NCBI RefSeq assembly: GCF_015689175.1
Contig: NZ_CP065047.1
Coordinates: 2,666,001-2,730,000, forward strand
Origin: Mycobacterium kubicae
Lineage (GTDB): Bacteria; Actinomycetota; Actinomycetes; Mycobacteriales; Mycobacteriaceae
Direction: 5' to 3'
Length of the DNA stretch: 64,000 nucleotides
A program made the translations under genes and the position numbers. Shown one piece after another: positions 36,871-45,540 of the stretch. Under the pieces are notes generated by a model, which saw only the letters and a program-made list of their open reading frames with translations, did no database searches and was not told the DNA's origin. Every line of letters begins with the position of its first letter. The first letter of the stretch is position 1.

Positions 36871-38667
36871 ATGGGTGACACCGCGGAATCGCGGGAAGGT
36901 ACGCAAGTCGGACCGTATCGGTTGCGACGGCTGGTAGGTAGCGGCGCCATGGGCGACGTCTACGAAGCCGAAGACACCGTGCGTGAGCGCGTGGTTGCGC
37001 TGAAGCTGATGTCGCGGTCGCTGTCCGGCGACCCGGTCTTCCGAGCCCGCATGCAGCGCGAGGCGCGCACGGCCGGACGTCTGCAGGAACCGCATGTGGT
37101 TCCGATTCACGACTACGGCGAGATCGACGGCCAACTGTATGTGGACATGCGCCTGATCGACGGCAAGGACCTTGCCGCAACGATCAAGCGCTATGGTCCG
37201 CTGCCCCCGCCGCGGGCGGTGGCCATAGTGCGCCAGATCGGGTCGGCGCTGGACGCCGCGCACGCCGCCGGTGTCACTCACCGGGATGTCAAGCCGGAGA
37301 ACATCCTGATCAGTGCCAACGACTTCGCCTATCTGGTCGACTTCGGAATCGCCAGCGCCACCAACGACGAGAAGTTGACCCAACTGGGCAGCACGGTCGG
37401 GACTCTGTACTACATGGCGCCGGAGCGCTTCAGTGACGGCGAAGTCACCTACCGGGCCGACATCTACGCATTGGCGTGCGTGCTCTACGAGTGCTTGATC
37501 GGGTCGCCGCCGTTCCGGGGCGATCAGCTCAGTGCGATGGGAGCCCATCTTCATCAACCGATCCCACGGCCCAGCGCCGCCCGGGCGGGCATCCCGGTCG
37601 CTTTCGACGAAGTGATCGCCCGTGGCATGGCCAAAGATCCGGCCGACCGGTATGCGACTTGCGGTGATCTGTCCGCAGCCGCCTATGCGGCACTGACGAC
37701 GCCCGACCAGGATCGGGCCAGCGACATCTTGCAACGCAGCCAAGAGGCACAACTGCCAGCGGGATTCGCCAATCCTTCCGCTTTCTATCCACCGCCCACC
37801 CACACACCGTCGAGCCATAGTGTGCCGCCGGGTTCGGCCTGGCCGGCACCCTCGGGTGCGTGGTCACCGGCCGCCCCCAGCGCCGTGGCGCCTGGGCACC
37901 AGACGGGGTGGGCCGGGGCTCCGCCATGGGGTCAGCCGCCGCAGCCGAGCGGTGGGTTGTTGCGCAAGCCGTGGTTATGGGCCGGTCTGGCCGTCGTCGT
38001 GGTGCTGGCCCTCGCCGGCGCCCTCATCGTCGCGCTCGTGCATCCGCCCCGTCCCGGTCCGCCGGGGCCGACGTCAGCGTCGCCTTCCGCGGCGCCGCCG
38101 GACGCGGTGCAGCTGCAAGTTCTCAATGACGGTGTGCTGGTTGGCAGTTCGACGGCACCGAACACTATCGATGTGTTCAACGAACCGATGTGTCCGCCGT
38201 GCGGCGCCTTCATTCGGTCATATGCGACCGACATCGACGCCGCGGTGAACGGCAGGAAGTTGGCGGTGCGCTACCACCTGCTCAACTTCCTCGACGACAA
38301 GTCGCACACCAAGAATTACTCGACCCGCGCGGTTGCAGCCACCTACTGCGTCGCCGCGCAGAACGACCCGAAGGCCTACACCAGCTTCTACTACGGCCTC
38401 TTCGCGAGCGACTTCCAGCCGCAAGAGGGCGCGGCCTCCGACCGCACCGACGCCGAGCTTGCCCATCTGGCACAGACCAGCGGTGCCAATACTTCGGCCC
38501 TCAACTGCATCAAGTCCGGCGCCGACCTGGGCACCGCTCAAGCAAAAGCCACCAACGCCGACGCGACGCTGGCGAGCCTCAACGCCAGCGGTACGCCGTT
38601 CGTATGGGACGGATCCAAGTCCATCAACATGCAAGATCCCAGCTGGCTGACGAAGCTGACCGGCTGA
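36871..38667 (+). CDS. PknE-like receptor Ser/Thr kinase with external CPPC thioredoxin-fold domain
   Basis: A 598-residue protein. The kinase domain (about 16-275) has the Gly loop GSGAMGD (23-29), Lys45, HRDVKPEN (His137, Asp139), DFG (157-159) and an activation loop with TQLGSTVGTLYYMAPE. A Pro/Ser/Ala-rich linker leads to one TM helix (367-390). The outer 200 residues are DsbA/thioredoxin-like, with Cys-Pro-Pro-Cys at 441-444 and two more Cys (near 490 and 550). This is the PknE architecture of M. tuberculosis, where the outer domain is Dsb-like. The CxxC suggests the kinase responds to redox state or to nitric oxide at the cell surface. It is divergent from DUF1707. Orthology to PknE itself is likely but not certain. 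Confidence 0.82.
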   Translation: MGDTAESREGTQVGPYRLRRLVGSGAMGDVYEAEDTVRERVVALKLMSRSLSGDPVFRARMQREARTAGRLQEPHVVPIHDYGEIDGQLYVDMRLIDGKDLAATIKRYGPLPPPRAVAIVRQIGSALDAAHAAGVTHRDVKPENILISANDFAYLVDFGIASATNDEKLTQLGSTVGTLYYMAPERFSDGEVTYRADIYALACVLYECLIGSPPFRGDQLSAMGAHLHQPIPRPSAARAGIPVAFDEVIARGMAKDPADRYATCGDLSAAAYAALTTPDQDRASDILQRSQEAQLPAGFANPSAFYPPPTHTPSSHSVPPGSAWPAPSGAWSPAAPSAVAPGHQTGWAGAPPWGQPPQPSGGLLRKPWLWAGLAVVVVLALAGALIVALVHPPRPGPPGPTSASPSAAPPDAVQLQVLNDGVLVGSSTAPNTIDVFNEPMCPPCGAFIRSYATDIDAAVNGRKLAVRYHLLNFLDDKSHTKNYSTRAVAATYCVAAQNDPKAYTSFYYGLFASDFQPQEGAASDRTDAELAHLAQTSGANTSALNCIKSGADLGTAQAKATNADATLASLNASGTPFVWDGSKSINMQDPSWLTKLTG

Positions 38668-38771
38668 ACATGCGGGATACCCTGCCCCGAGCCCGCTGAG
38701 TGGGATTAGCTGGGCGCATATTGGGCATGCACCGAGGGCCGTTTCCGGTCCACAGAAAGGCGTTACCGCGC

Positions 38772-39635
38772 ATGCCCGAGCAACTGACGCCGCACTTCGA
38801 TGACGTGCAGGCCCACTACGACTTGTCCGACGATTTCTTCCGGCTGTTCCTCGATCCGACGCAGACCTACAGTTGCGCCTACTTCGAGCGCGACGACATG
38901 ACGCTGGAAGAGGCCCAGCTCGCCAAGATCGATCTGGCGCTGGGCAAGCTGGGTCTGCAGCCCGGGATGACGCTGCTCGACGTGGGCTGCGGCTGGGGAG
39001 CCACCATGCGCCGCGCGATCGACAAGTACGACGTCAACGTCGTGGGGCTGACCTTGTCGAAGAACCAGGCCGCGCACGTGCAGAAGTGCTTCGACGAGAT
39101 GGACACCGAGCGCACCCGGCGGGTGCTGCTCAACGGCTGGGAGCAGTTCGACGAGCCCGTCGACCGCATCGTGTCCATCGGCGCCTTCGAGCACTTCGGC
39201 CACGACCGCTACGACGACTTCTTCGCCCTGGCATACCGAATCCTGCCCGCCGACGGCGTCATGCTGCTGCACACCATCACCGGACTCACCAGGCAAGAGA
39301 TGACCGACACCGGCCTGCCGATCACGATGGGCCTGTTGCGGTTCCTCAAGTTCATTCAAACGGAGATCTTCCCGGGCGGGCATCCGCCGACCATCGAGAT
39401 GGTCGAGGAGCAGTCGGCCAAGGCGGGCTTCGCCCTGACGCGCCGGCAGTCGCTGCGTCTGCACTATGCCCGGACGTTGGACACCTGGGCCGCTTCCCTC
39501 GAGTCGCGCAAAGACCAGGCCGTCGAAATCCAATCCGACGAGGTCTACGAGCGCTACATGAAGTACCTGACCGGCTGCGCCGAGTTGTTCCGGGACGGCT
39601 ACATCGACGTCAACCAGTTCACTTTGCAGAAATGA
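38772..39635 (+). CDS. Cyclopropane mycolic acid synthase-like methyltransferase (CmaA/MmaA family)
   Basis: A 287-residue SAM-dependent methyltransferase, the same length as CmaA1, with the start at ATG 38772 (MPEQLTPHFDDVQAHYDLSD). An upstream in-frame extension to 38700 is not homologous. Family landmarks are YSCAYFERDDMTLEEAQLAK, the SAM motif LLDVGCGWGATMRRA, GWEQFDEPVDRIVSIGAFEH with the bicarbonate-binding Glu, and the C-terminal YMKYLTGCAELFRDGYIDVN. These enzymes cyclopropanate or methylate double bonds of meromycolic chains. It resembles CmaA1 most closely, but relatives differ only subtly, so the exact product (cis-cyclopropane, methoxy precursor or other lipid) is open. It overlaps the next gene (ATGA). 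Confidence 0.85.
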   Translation: MPEQLTPHFDDVQAHYDLSDDFFRLFLDPTQTYSCAYFERDDMTLEEAQLAKIDLALGKLGLQPGMTLLDVGCGWGATMRRAIDKYDVNVVGLTLSKNQAAHVQKCFDEMDTERTRRVLLNGWEQFDEPVDRIVSIGAFEHFGHDRYDDFFALAYRILPADGVMLLHTITGLTRQEMTDTGLPITMGLLRFLKFIQTEIFPGGHPPTIEMVEEQSAKAGFALTRRQSLRLHYARTLDTWAASLESRKDQAVEIQSDEVYERYMKYLTGCAELFRDGYIDVNQFTLQK

Positions 39636-40117
39636 CCGAACGCATCGAGGTGCAGCGCACCATCGAGGCCCCTGCCCCGGACATCTTCGCGCTGTTGTGC
39701 GACCCGCAGGGCCATGTCGCCATCGATTCCTCGGGGATGCTGCAAGAAGCCGAAGGCGAGCCGGTCCGAGCCGCAGGCGACAGCTTCATCGTCCACATGG
39801 ACCGGGAGGCGTTGAACGACTACCCGGAGTTGGGCAGGTACGACGTGACCGTCTCGATCACCGAGTACGAGCAGGATCGACTGATCGCATGGACGATCCT
39901 CGGACAACTGCGCCCACAGATCGGTCATGTGTATGGCTACCGGTTGCAACCCACCGACGACGGCCGCGGCACCGTGGTCACGTCGTTCTACGACTGGTCG
40001 AACATCGACGCGAAGTGGCGCGAGGCCGGGATCTTCCCGGTGTTGACCGAAGGCGCCCTGCGCGCGACGTTGGGCATTCTCGACCGGACCGTGCGACGAG
40101 GTTACCCGCGCGGTTAG
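39632..40117 (+). CDS. SRPBCC (START-like) lipid-binding family protein
   Basis: A 161-residue protein with the helix-grip signature IEAPAPDIFALLCDPQGHVA at the start, VTVSITEYEQDRLIAWTIL in the middle and a long C-terminal helix. It is of the polyketide cyclase/dehydrase or ligand-binding SRPBCC type. Its ATG overlaps the TGA of the methyltransferase gene, so the two are translated together and may act on the same lipid. No catalytic residues can be assigned. It converges on the reductase at 40114 with a 4-bp overlap of stops. Confidence 0.75.
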   Translation: MTERIEVQRTIEAPAPDIFALLCDPQGHVAIDSSGMLQEAEGEPVRAAGDSFIVHMDREALNDYPELGRYDVTVSITEYEQDRLIAWTILGQLRPQIGHVYGYRLQPTDDGRGTVVTSFYDWSNIDAKWREAGIFPVLTEGALRATLGILDRTVRRGYPRG

Positions 40118-40827
40118 CGCCGGTATTTCAAGAACAAGTAGTCGTCGTGCACCAGGGCGTGGTCGAGTCGCAGCGTGATGGGGCGGGCCAGTCCCGAGGG
40201 CTGCAGGCGTTGCCCCACGGGCTGGCTGGCGGCCAGCTTGGGAGCCAGCGTCACACAGATCTCGGCGACGGCGTCGTTGTCCACCAGTTCGTCGAGCAGC
40301 GTCGGGCCGCCTTCACACAGGATGCGGCGCAGGCCCTCCTCCCGTAGCAGCCCCACCGCGTGGGCCACGTCCACCGAATCCTCGCCGGCCACCATCACTC
40401 GCACGTCCTCCGGCAAATCGTCGCGCACCGCGGTCGTTGCGCAGGTCAGCAGGATCGGCGGCTGCTGGGGATCACTGAGCAGCCGCCTCGGCAGCTCACC
40501 GCTGCGGCTGACCACCGCGATCGGTGGCGGGCTGGTGCGCCCCTCGCGGTTTCGGAAGGCTTGCTGGTCGTCGGTGAGGTGCACAGGACCGTAGTTCTCG
40601 GCGCGGGCGGTGCCGGCGCCCACCAGCACCACGTCAGCAAATGCTCTCAGCAGGCGCAGCAACCGTTGATCGGTGGGGCAGGACAAGGAACCGGCCCGGC
40701 CGCCGAACGCCGCTGCACCGTCGGCGCTGAAGATCATGTTGGCGCGTACGCCGTCCGGGGGTTCGGCGTAGTGTGCTGCCAGTTCGTCGATGCCGCTGAC
40801 GACGCCGACGCGCGGCGCGTCGTTCAC
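40114..40827 (-). CDS. RibD C-terminal-type (DHFR-fold) pyrimidine reductase
   Basis: A 237-residue protein of the RibD_C family (NADPH-dependent reductase of riboflavin synthesis; some mycobacterial members replace dihydrofolate reductase). It has NMIFSADGAAAFGG near residue 30, VVLVGAGTARAENYG, RILCEGGPTLLDELV (the nucleotide-binding Gly-rich turn) and LAPKLAAS. There is no deaminase domain, so it is a stand-alone reductase. Its ATG overlaps the stop of the flavin reductase upstream (ATGA-type, 4 bp), so the two form an operon. It resembles M. tuberculosis Rv2671 in family but is shorter. Confidence 0.75.
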   Translation of the reverse strand: MNDAPRVGVVSGIDELAAHYAEPPDGVRANMIFSADGAAAFGGRAGSLSCPTDQRLLRLLRAFADVVLVGAGTARAENYGPVHLTDDQQAFRNREGRTSPPPIAVVSRSGELPRRLLSDPQQPPILLTCATTAVRDDLPEDVRVMVAGEDSVDVAHAVGLLREEGLRRILCEGGPTLLDELVDNDAVAEICVTLAPKLAASQPVGQRLQPSGLARPITLRLDHALVHDDYLFLKYRR

Positions 40828-41321
40828 GCCTCGTGACCCGGTTCAAGGTGGTGCACGTCGGTGAAGGAGACCAAGTCCTCCGATCCGTGCGGCGGGTCAC
40901 CGGCCACCGGTTGCAGCAGGTGCCCGACGTGGTCGCCGAGGGTGAAGCGGTCCAAAATTTCACCGACGAACCACGCGGCCGCGTCGTCCAGGATGGGCAT
41001 GTCCGCGGGGCCGGGGTGCCACGAGCAGCGGCCGAATTTGTCGATCCTGTCGCTGGTTTGGCTGCCGAAGAGTTCCACGACGTCAAGGTGCTCACGGTCG
41101 AACACATGCACCGCAAGGTGGGTGGCCTCGGTGGCGATGCGGTAAGTGTGGTTCTTCTTGGACAGACCGACCAAGAACCGGGGCGGATTGATGCTGGTCT
41201 GACTCGTGAACCCGACCAGACAACCGGCCGGTATCCCTTCGGCTTGGGTGGTCACCACGAACATCGGGTAGTTAAGCCGCGCTACCAGCTTCTCGAACGG
41301 TTCGACGTCTGGCTCGGTCAC
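40824..41321 (-). CDS. Flavin reductase-like (FMN-binding split barrel) protein
   Basis: A 165-residue flavin-reductase-domain protein with LNYPMFVVTTQAEGIPAGCL, TSINPPRFLVGLSKKNHTY and LAVHVFDREH, the typical FMN-binding segments of NAD(P)H:FMN oxidoreductases that supply reduced flavin to monooxygenases. It is the first gene of a pair with the RibD-like reductase (4-bp overlap). The substrate partner is not visible here. Confidence 0.8.
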   Translation of the reverse strand: MTEPDVEPFEKLVARLNYPMFVVTTQAEGIPAGCLVGFTSQTSINPPRFLVGLSKKNHTYRIATEATHLAVHVFDREHLDVVELFGSQTSDRIDKFGRCSWHPGPADMPILDDAAAWFVGEILDRFTLGDHVGHLLQPVAGDPPHGSEDLVSFTDVHHLEPGHEA

Positions 41322-41358
41322 TCGTCAAGTCTTTCCATCGGGACCAAAATCGCTCAGG

Positions 41359-42795
41359 TCATCCGGCGGCGGCGAGCAACTCTTGGAACGCTTTATCCAT
41401 GCATTCGGCGTAGCGAGCCGGGTCCGGCAAGGCGTCACGGTCGGCTGTGGCGCCGATGGACAGCGTTCCGTTGTAGCTGGCGATGACGTGGATCAGGTTC
41501 AGGCCGCCCACCAGTGGGCCCAATCCGGTGGCGCGCACCAACCGCGCTCCCCGGAAGAAGATCGGATCGGGTGGACCGGGCACGTTGGTCACTGTGGTAT
41601 TGGCGACGGTCGGGCCGGAGAAGGGCAGTACGCTGGCCGCCTTCGCCGTGATCGCCAGCAGCGATGTCGGCATGGTGCCGATCAGGTCGAGCACTTGCGA
41701 CCTGGTGGAGTGCTCGGATTCCGTTCGGCTGCTGGCGGTTTCCTCGGCGATGGTGGTGAGACGCTCCAGCGGGTCGGCGATGTGGGTGCCGAGCGTCTGC
41801 AACCGGCCGAACACCATGTTGCCCCGCCCACTGTGGTCGGCCGCATCCCGCATGGAGATCGGGCAGGCAGCCACGAGGGGCTCGTCGGGAAGCTCCCCGT
41901 GCCCGGCCAGATACTCGCGTAACGCGCCGCCGACGTAGGCCAGTGCCACGTCGTTGATGGTGGCGCCCGGCACCCGCGCTTTGATCCGCTTGAAGTCGGC
42001 AAGGTCGTGAAAACGGGCCTCGAAGACGCGGTGTGGCGAGGCGGCTTGGTTGAAACGCGTCTTCGGCGGAAACGACGGCGGGCTACTCCCGGCGACCCGG
42101 GACATCACGGTGCCGGCCACTTTGCCCGGCAGCGCGACCAGGCCGCGGACCACCTTCGGGGCGCTGGTGGCGATGACCCTGCCTGCCCGCAGGGGGTAGA
42201 AGGCGGCGTTGATCGCGGTGCGCGCGACCAAGTCGCTGGTCGTGGGAAGTGGGTCGGGTTGCCAGTGCCGGTCGGGTCCGGCGGGGCGGGGGCTGTCGGC
42301 GGCCAGATCGTGCAACGCCGCAATCATCTGCACGCTTGCCATGCCGTCGACCGCACAGTGGTGCAGCTTCAGCGCCATCGCGAAGGAACCCTTCGGGACC
42401 CCGGGCACCGCGTTGAGACCCTCGATGACGGTGATCTCCCACGGCGGACGTCGCAGGTCGATCTGCCGCGCGTGCAGACGTGCCACCTGAATGCACAGCT
42501 GGCGCCAGTCGCCCGGTTGCGGCAAACCGATATGACGGACGTGGTACTCGAGATCGAAGTTGGGGTCGTCGACCCAATAAGCCTGGTGCAGTCCGCCCGG
42601 CAACTCGGTCAACCGCCGCCGGAAGACATCGGCGAGGTGCAGGCGTGCGTCGAGTTCCTCGAGAATCCCTTTGAACGTCACCTTGCCGCCGGGCGCAGTC
42701 GCCGGGTCATAAATCAGCAGGAGCTGAATGTGGAGCGGGGTCGCCGGCCGTTCCGCGCGCAGCAGCATGTCATCGGTCCAACTGAGCTGTTGCAC
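41359..42795 (-). CDS. WES/DGAT-type wax ester synthase / diacylglycerol acyltransferase
   Basis: A 478-residue enzyme of the Tgs family that forms triacylglycerol or wax ester from acyl-CoA. It starts MQQLSWTDDMLLRAE and has the catalytic HHxxxDG motif as HHCAVDG (about residues 143-149), PLDRRRPPWE-like QIDLRRPPWE upstream and the C-terminal NVPGPPDPIFFRGA region. Lengths near 460-480 are standard. It probably stores fatty acids as lipid droplets. It stands alone between the flavin reductase and a small hypothetical gene, all on the minus strand. Confidence 0.87.
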   Translation of the reverse strand: MQQLSWTDDMLLRAERPATPLHIQLLLIYDPATAPGGKVTFKGILEELDARLHLADVFRRRLTELPGGLHQAYWVDDPNFDLEYHVRHIGLPQPGDWRQLCIQVARLHARQIDLRRPPWEITVIEGLNAVPGVPKGSFAMALKLHHCAVDGMASVQMIAALHDLAADSPRPAGPDRHWQPDPLPTTSDLVARTAINAAFYPLRAGRVIATSAPKVVRGLVALPGKVAGTVMSRVAGSSPPSFPPKTRFNQAASPHRVFEARFHDLADFKRIKARVPGATINDVALAYVGGALREYLAGHGELPDEPLVAACPISMRDAADHSGRGNMVFGRLQTLGTHIADPLERLTTIAEETASSRTESEHSTRSQVLDLIGTMPTSLLAITAKAASVLPFSGPTVANTTVTNVPGPPDPIFFRGARLVRATGLGPLVGGLNLIHVIASYNGTLSIGATADRDALPDPARYAECMDKAFQELLAAAG

Positions 42796-42875
42796 AGACG
42801 GCTCCCTCCCGGACGCTTCCTGTCGAGAGTAGGCCCGGTCAGGTTCTTCGAGAGCAGCGGACCCGAGTTGCGCCT

Positions 42876-43214
42876 CTAACGACGATCCTCGTCATCGGCG
42901 AGGCGCTCGACAGCTCCCTCTCTGGACAGCGCGCGCAAAAAGCCGTATGCGGCAATACCGGCCGCGCCGGGGTTCCTGGTGATCCAGGTGTTGATCTGGG
43001 CCATCGCCTTGACCAGGTCGTCGCGTTTGACCCGGACCAGGTACGTCTTGCGGTCATCGCCGGGATCGTCGTTGGCGTCGGCGACGGCCAACGGGTTCTT
43101 GAACGCGTACCCGATTCCGTGTACGGCATCGTGGTTCAGGGCCCAGCGAATCTCGTTGGGCCGCAAATGGTCCACCGCGAGGTTGCGGTAGCCATTCTCG
43201 TGTGCATTGCTCAC
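42876..43214 (-). CDS. Hypothetical small protein
   Basis: 112 residues, beginning MSNAHENGYRNLAVDHLRPN. It has a mixed composition with no signal, TM helix or motif that I recognise, but the even charge pattern, absence of rare-codon features and mycobacterial-style N-terminus suggest a real soluble protein. The segment AMAQINTWITRNPGAAGIAA is helical. It is upstream of the wax ester synthase on the same strand with an 80 bp gap, so co-transcription is possible. Confidence 0.5.
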   Translation of the reverse strand: MSNAHENGYRNLAVDHLRPNEIRWALNHDAVHGIGYAFKNPLAVADANDDPGDDRKTYLVRVKRDDLVKAMAQINTWITRNPGAAGIAAYGFLRALSREGAVERLADDEDRR

Positions 43215-43371
43215 CTCGCTGATTGTCCTACCTCGGCCAGCCCGCCGCGACCCGGTGCGAGATGTCTAGAGAACCCAAAGCCATAAATCATCATGACACG
43301 ACATCGGGGACCAACGACGCGGCACCAAGTGGCTTGCCAGTGAACTCGCAGCTTAAGGCGGCGCAGTTCGT

Positions 43372-45540
43372 TTACAGCAACTTTTCCACGGTGATCGGAA
43401 GATCGGTGACGCGCCTGCCGGTGGCGTTGAAAACCGCGTTGGCGATTGCGGCGGGCACCCCGACGATCACCAATTCGCCGAGGCCTTTCACACCGATGGG
43501 ATCGGCGATCGTGTCCTCTGCCGCGAGAAACGTCGCGTCCAGGGCGGGCACGTCGGCGTTGACCGGCACCAGGTAATCGGCCATGTTCGCGTTGACGATC
43601 CGCCCATCGCGGTGATCGAGTTCGGTCGCCTCGAGCAGCGCCATCCCGATACCACCCACCATTCCACCGATGGCCTGGCTGTGGGCCAGCTTGGGATTGA
43701 TCACTCGGCCGGCGTCGTAGCAGGCGTAGATCCGCCTGATCCGGACCGTGGCGAGCAGCGAGTCGACGGCGACTTCGGCGAACACCGCGCCGTAGGCGTA
43801 CATCGAATACCGCTTGTCGGCGTCGTCCGGAGTCCAGGTCTGTTCGGCTTCCAATTCCGGCCAACCGCGGCGGCGCAGCAAGTCCTGATAGGACTCACCG
43901 CGGTCGGCCGCGGCGGTGGCGAACAGGCGGCCGTCGGCGACGGTGACGTCCTGCGGGCGCAGGCCGCTCAATGGCGACGCGGGATCGGTCACGGCCATCC
44001 GAATAAGCTTGTCCCGCAGCATGCTGGTGGCGGTGAAGACCGCCGACCCGACGCTGGCCATGGTCCGCGACCCGGAATGGGAAGGCGCCGGCGGAAAGAG
44101 GCTGTCACCCAAGGCGAAGCGCACCCGACTCAACGGCAACCCAAGAGCGTCGGCGGCGACCTGCGTCATCGATGTGTAGGTTCCCGGTCCCATGTCGCTG
44201 GTTCCCGTCCGGACCTCGGCGGTGCCGTCGGCCAATACCTTGGCGGCGGCAGCGCATTGACTGCGCGAGGTGTGGTAGGCGGCCGCCGCCACTCCCATTC
44301 CGACCAGTCGGTCGCCGTCGCGGGTGGCTGCCGGTACGGGATTGCGCCGGTTCCAACCGAACGTTGCCGCACCCGCGGTGAGGCACTCGGTGAGTCGCCT
44401 GGTGGAAAACGGAGTGCCGCTGGTCTGGTCGATGTCGGGTTCGTTGCGCATCCGCAGCTCGATCGGGTCGATGCCGAGGCGGTGCGCGAGGTCGTCCATG
44501 GCGGATTCGAGCGCGAACATGCCGGTGACGGCGCCGGGACCCCGCATGTAGGTTGGCAAGTTAACGTCAAGGCGCACAATGCGATACGTCGAACGAACAC
44601 TGGGAATCCGATACATGAACCGCGGGTTGCCGACCAGGCCGTCTTCGTAGGTCTCGTATTTCGCTGTCTCCGTGCGTCCCTCGTGAATCATGGCGCCGAT
44701 GCGTCCGTTGCGGTCGGCTCCGATCGCCAGGCGCTGCCGGCTGGTCGGTCGATACCCGATACCGCTGTACATCTGCTTGCGCGTCAACACCAGCTTGACG
44801 GGGCGTTGCATGCGCCGCGCAGCGAACGCGGCGAGGACCTGATGCGGCCAGGTCTGGCCCGCACTACCGAAGGCGCCCCCCACAAACGGGGAGAGCACTC
44901 GCACGTCCTCCGGCGGGATGCCCAACGCCTTGGCGTAGTTTTGCCGCGCCGAACTGATGCTTTGCACTTTGTCCCAGACGGTGAGCCGGTCCCCGTCCCA
45001 ACTGGCAACGGTCGCAGGCAGTTCCATCGGATTGTGATTGTTACGGGCGATGCTGAACTCGAGATCTGTCACCACTGCCGCATCCCGAATCGCGTGCTCC
45101 GGGTCGCCGCGGACGTAGTCGCGAGTGTTACGCCCCGGCTGCGGCACCGCTTGAGCCGCATCGATATTCGTCAGCGCTGGGTGAGCGGCGTACCGCACGG
45201 TCACCAGTGAGGCACCTTGGGTCGCCGCCTCCAGCGTGGTAGCGACCACCACGGCGACCGGCTGGCCGAAGAAGGACACCTGGCGGGCGTCGAAGGGCAA
45301 CTTCAGGCCCGTGAAGTCGGTGAACACCCGAAGCACCTCGGGGAGCCCGGTGGCGGCACGGGTCTCGATGCGTTCAATGCCGCCGGAGCCCACCGTGCTG
45401 CATACCAGCACCGCATACACCACGCCGGCGATGTGGTTATCGGCGGCGTATGCGGCCCTGCCGGTCACCTTCAGTTGGCCGTCCACGCGGGTGATGGGCT
45501 GGCCGGAAGTGATATGGGCTGAGGGTAGCGCGTGCGTCAT
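43372..45540 (-). CDS. Molybdopterin-binding large subunit of a PaoC-like aldehyde/xanthine dehydrogenase
   Basis: A 722-residue molybdenum subunit. The start is ATG 45540 (MTHALPSAHI), which overlaps the stop of the FAD subunit; the longer frame is not homologous. It shows the family entry RVDGQLKVTGRAAYAAD, FVGGAFGSAGQTW around the first Mo-site loop, RGPGAVTGMFALESAMDDLA and the final KGLGELV motif with the catalytic Glu. It is close to YagR/PaoC of the periplasmic aldehyde oxidoreductase. It probably oxidises aldehydes to acids using molybdopterin cytosine dinucleotide. No maturation chaperone gene is adjacent. Confidence 0.87.
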   Translation of the reverse strand: MTHALPSAHITSGQPITRVDGQLKVTGRAAYAADNHIAGVVYAVLVCSTVGSGGIERIETRAATGLPEVLRVFTDFTGLKLPFDARQVSFFGQPVAVVVATTLEAATQGASLVTVRYAAHPALTNIDAAQAVPQPGRNTRDYVRGDPEHAIRDAAVVTDLEFSIARNNHNPMELPATVASWDGDRLTVWDKVQSISSARQNYAKALGIPPEDVRVLSPFVGGAFGSAGQTWPHQVLAAFAARRMQRPVKLVLTRKQMYSGIGYRPTSRQRLAIGADRNGRIGAMIHEGRTETAKYETYEDGLVGNPRFMYRIPSVRSTYRIVRLDVNLPTYMRGPGAVTGMFALESAMDDLAHRLGIDPIELRMRNEPDIDQTSGTPFSTRRLTECLTAGAATFGWNRRNPVPAATRDGDRLVGMGVAAAAYHTSRSQCAAAAKVLADGTAEVRTGTSDMGPGTYTSMTQVAADALGLPLSRVRFALGDSLFPPAPSHSGSRTMASVGSAVFTATSMLRDKLIRMAVTDPASPLSGLRPQDVTVADGRLFATAAADRGESYQDLLRRRGWPELEAEQTWTPDDADKRYSMYAYGAVFAEVAVDSLLATVRIRRIYACYDAGRVINPKLAHSQAIGGMVGGIGMALLEATELDHRDGRIVNANMADYLVPVNADVPALDATFLAAEDTIADPIGVKGLGELVIVGVPAAIANAVFNATGRRVTDLPITVEKLL

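Noticed and set aside
43612..45210. 532-codon open frame on the plus strand inside the molybdenum subunit gene
   Set aside because: It lies wholly antisense to a well-supported enzyme gene and has an Arg/Gly/Val-rich shadow composition.
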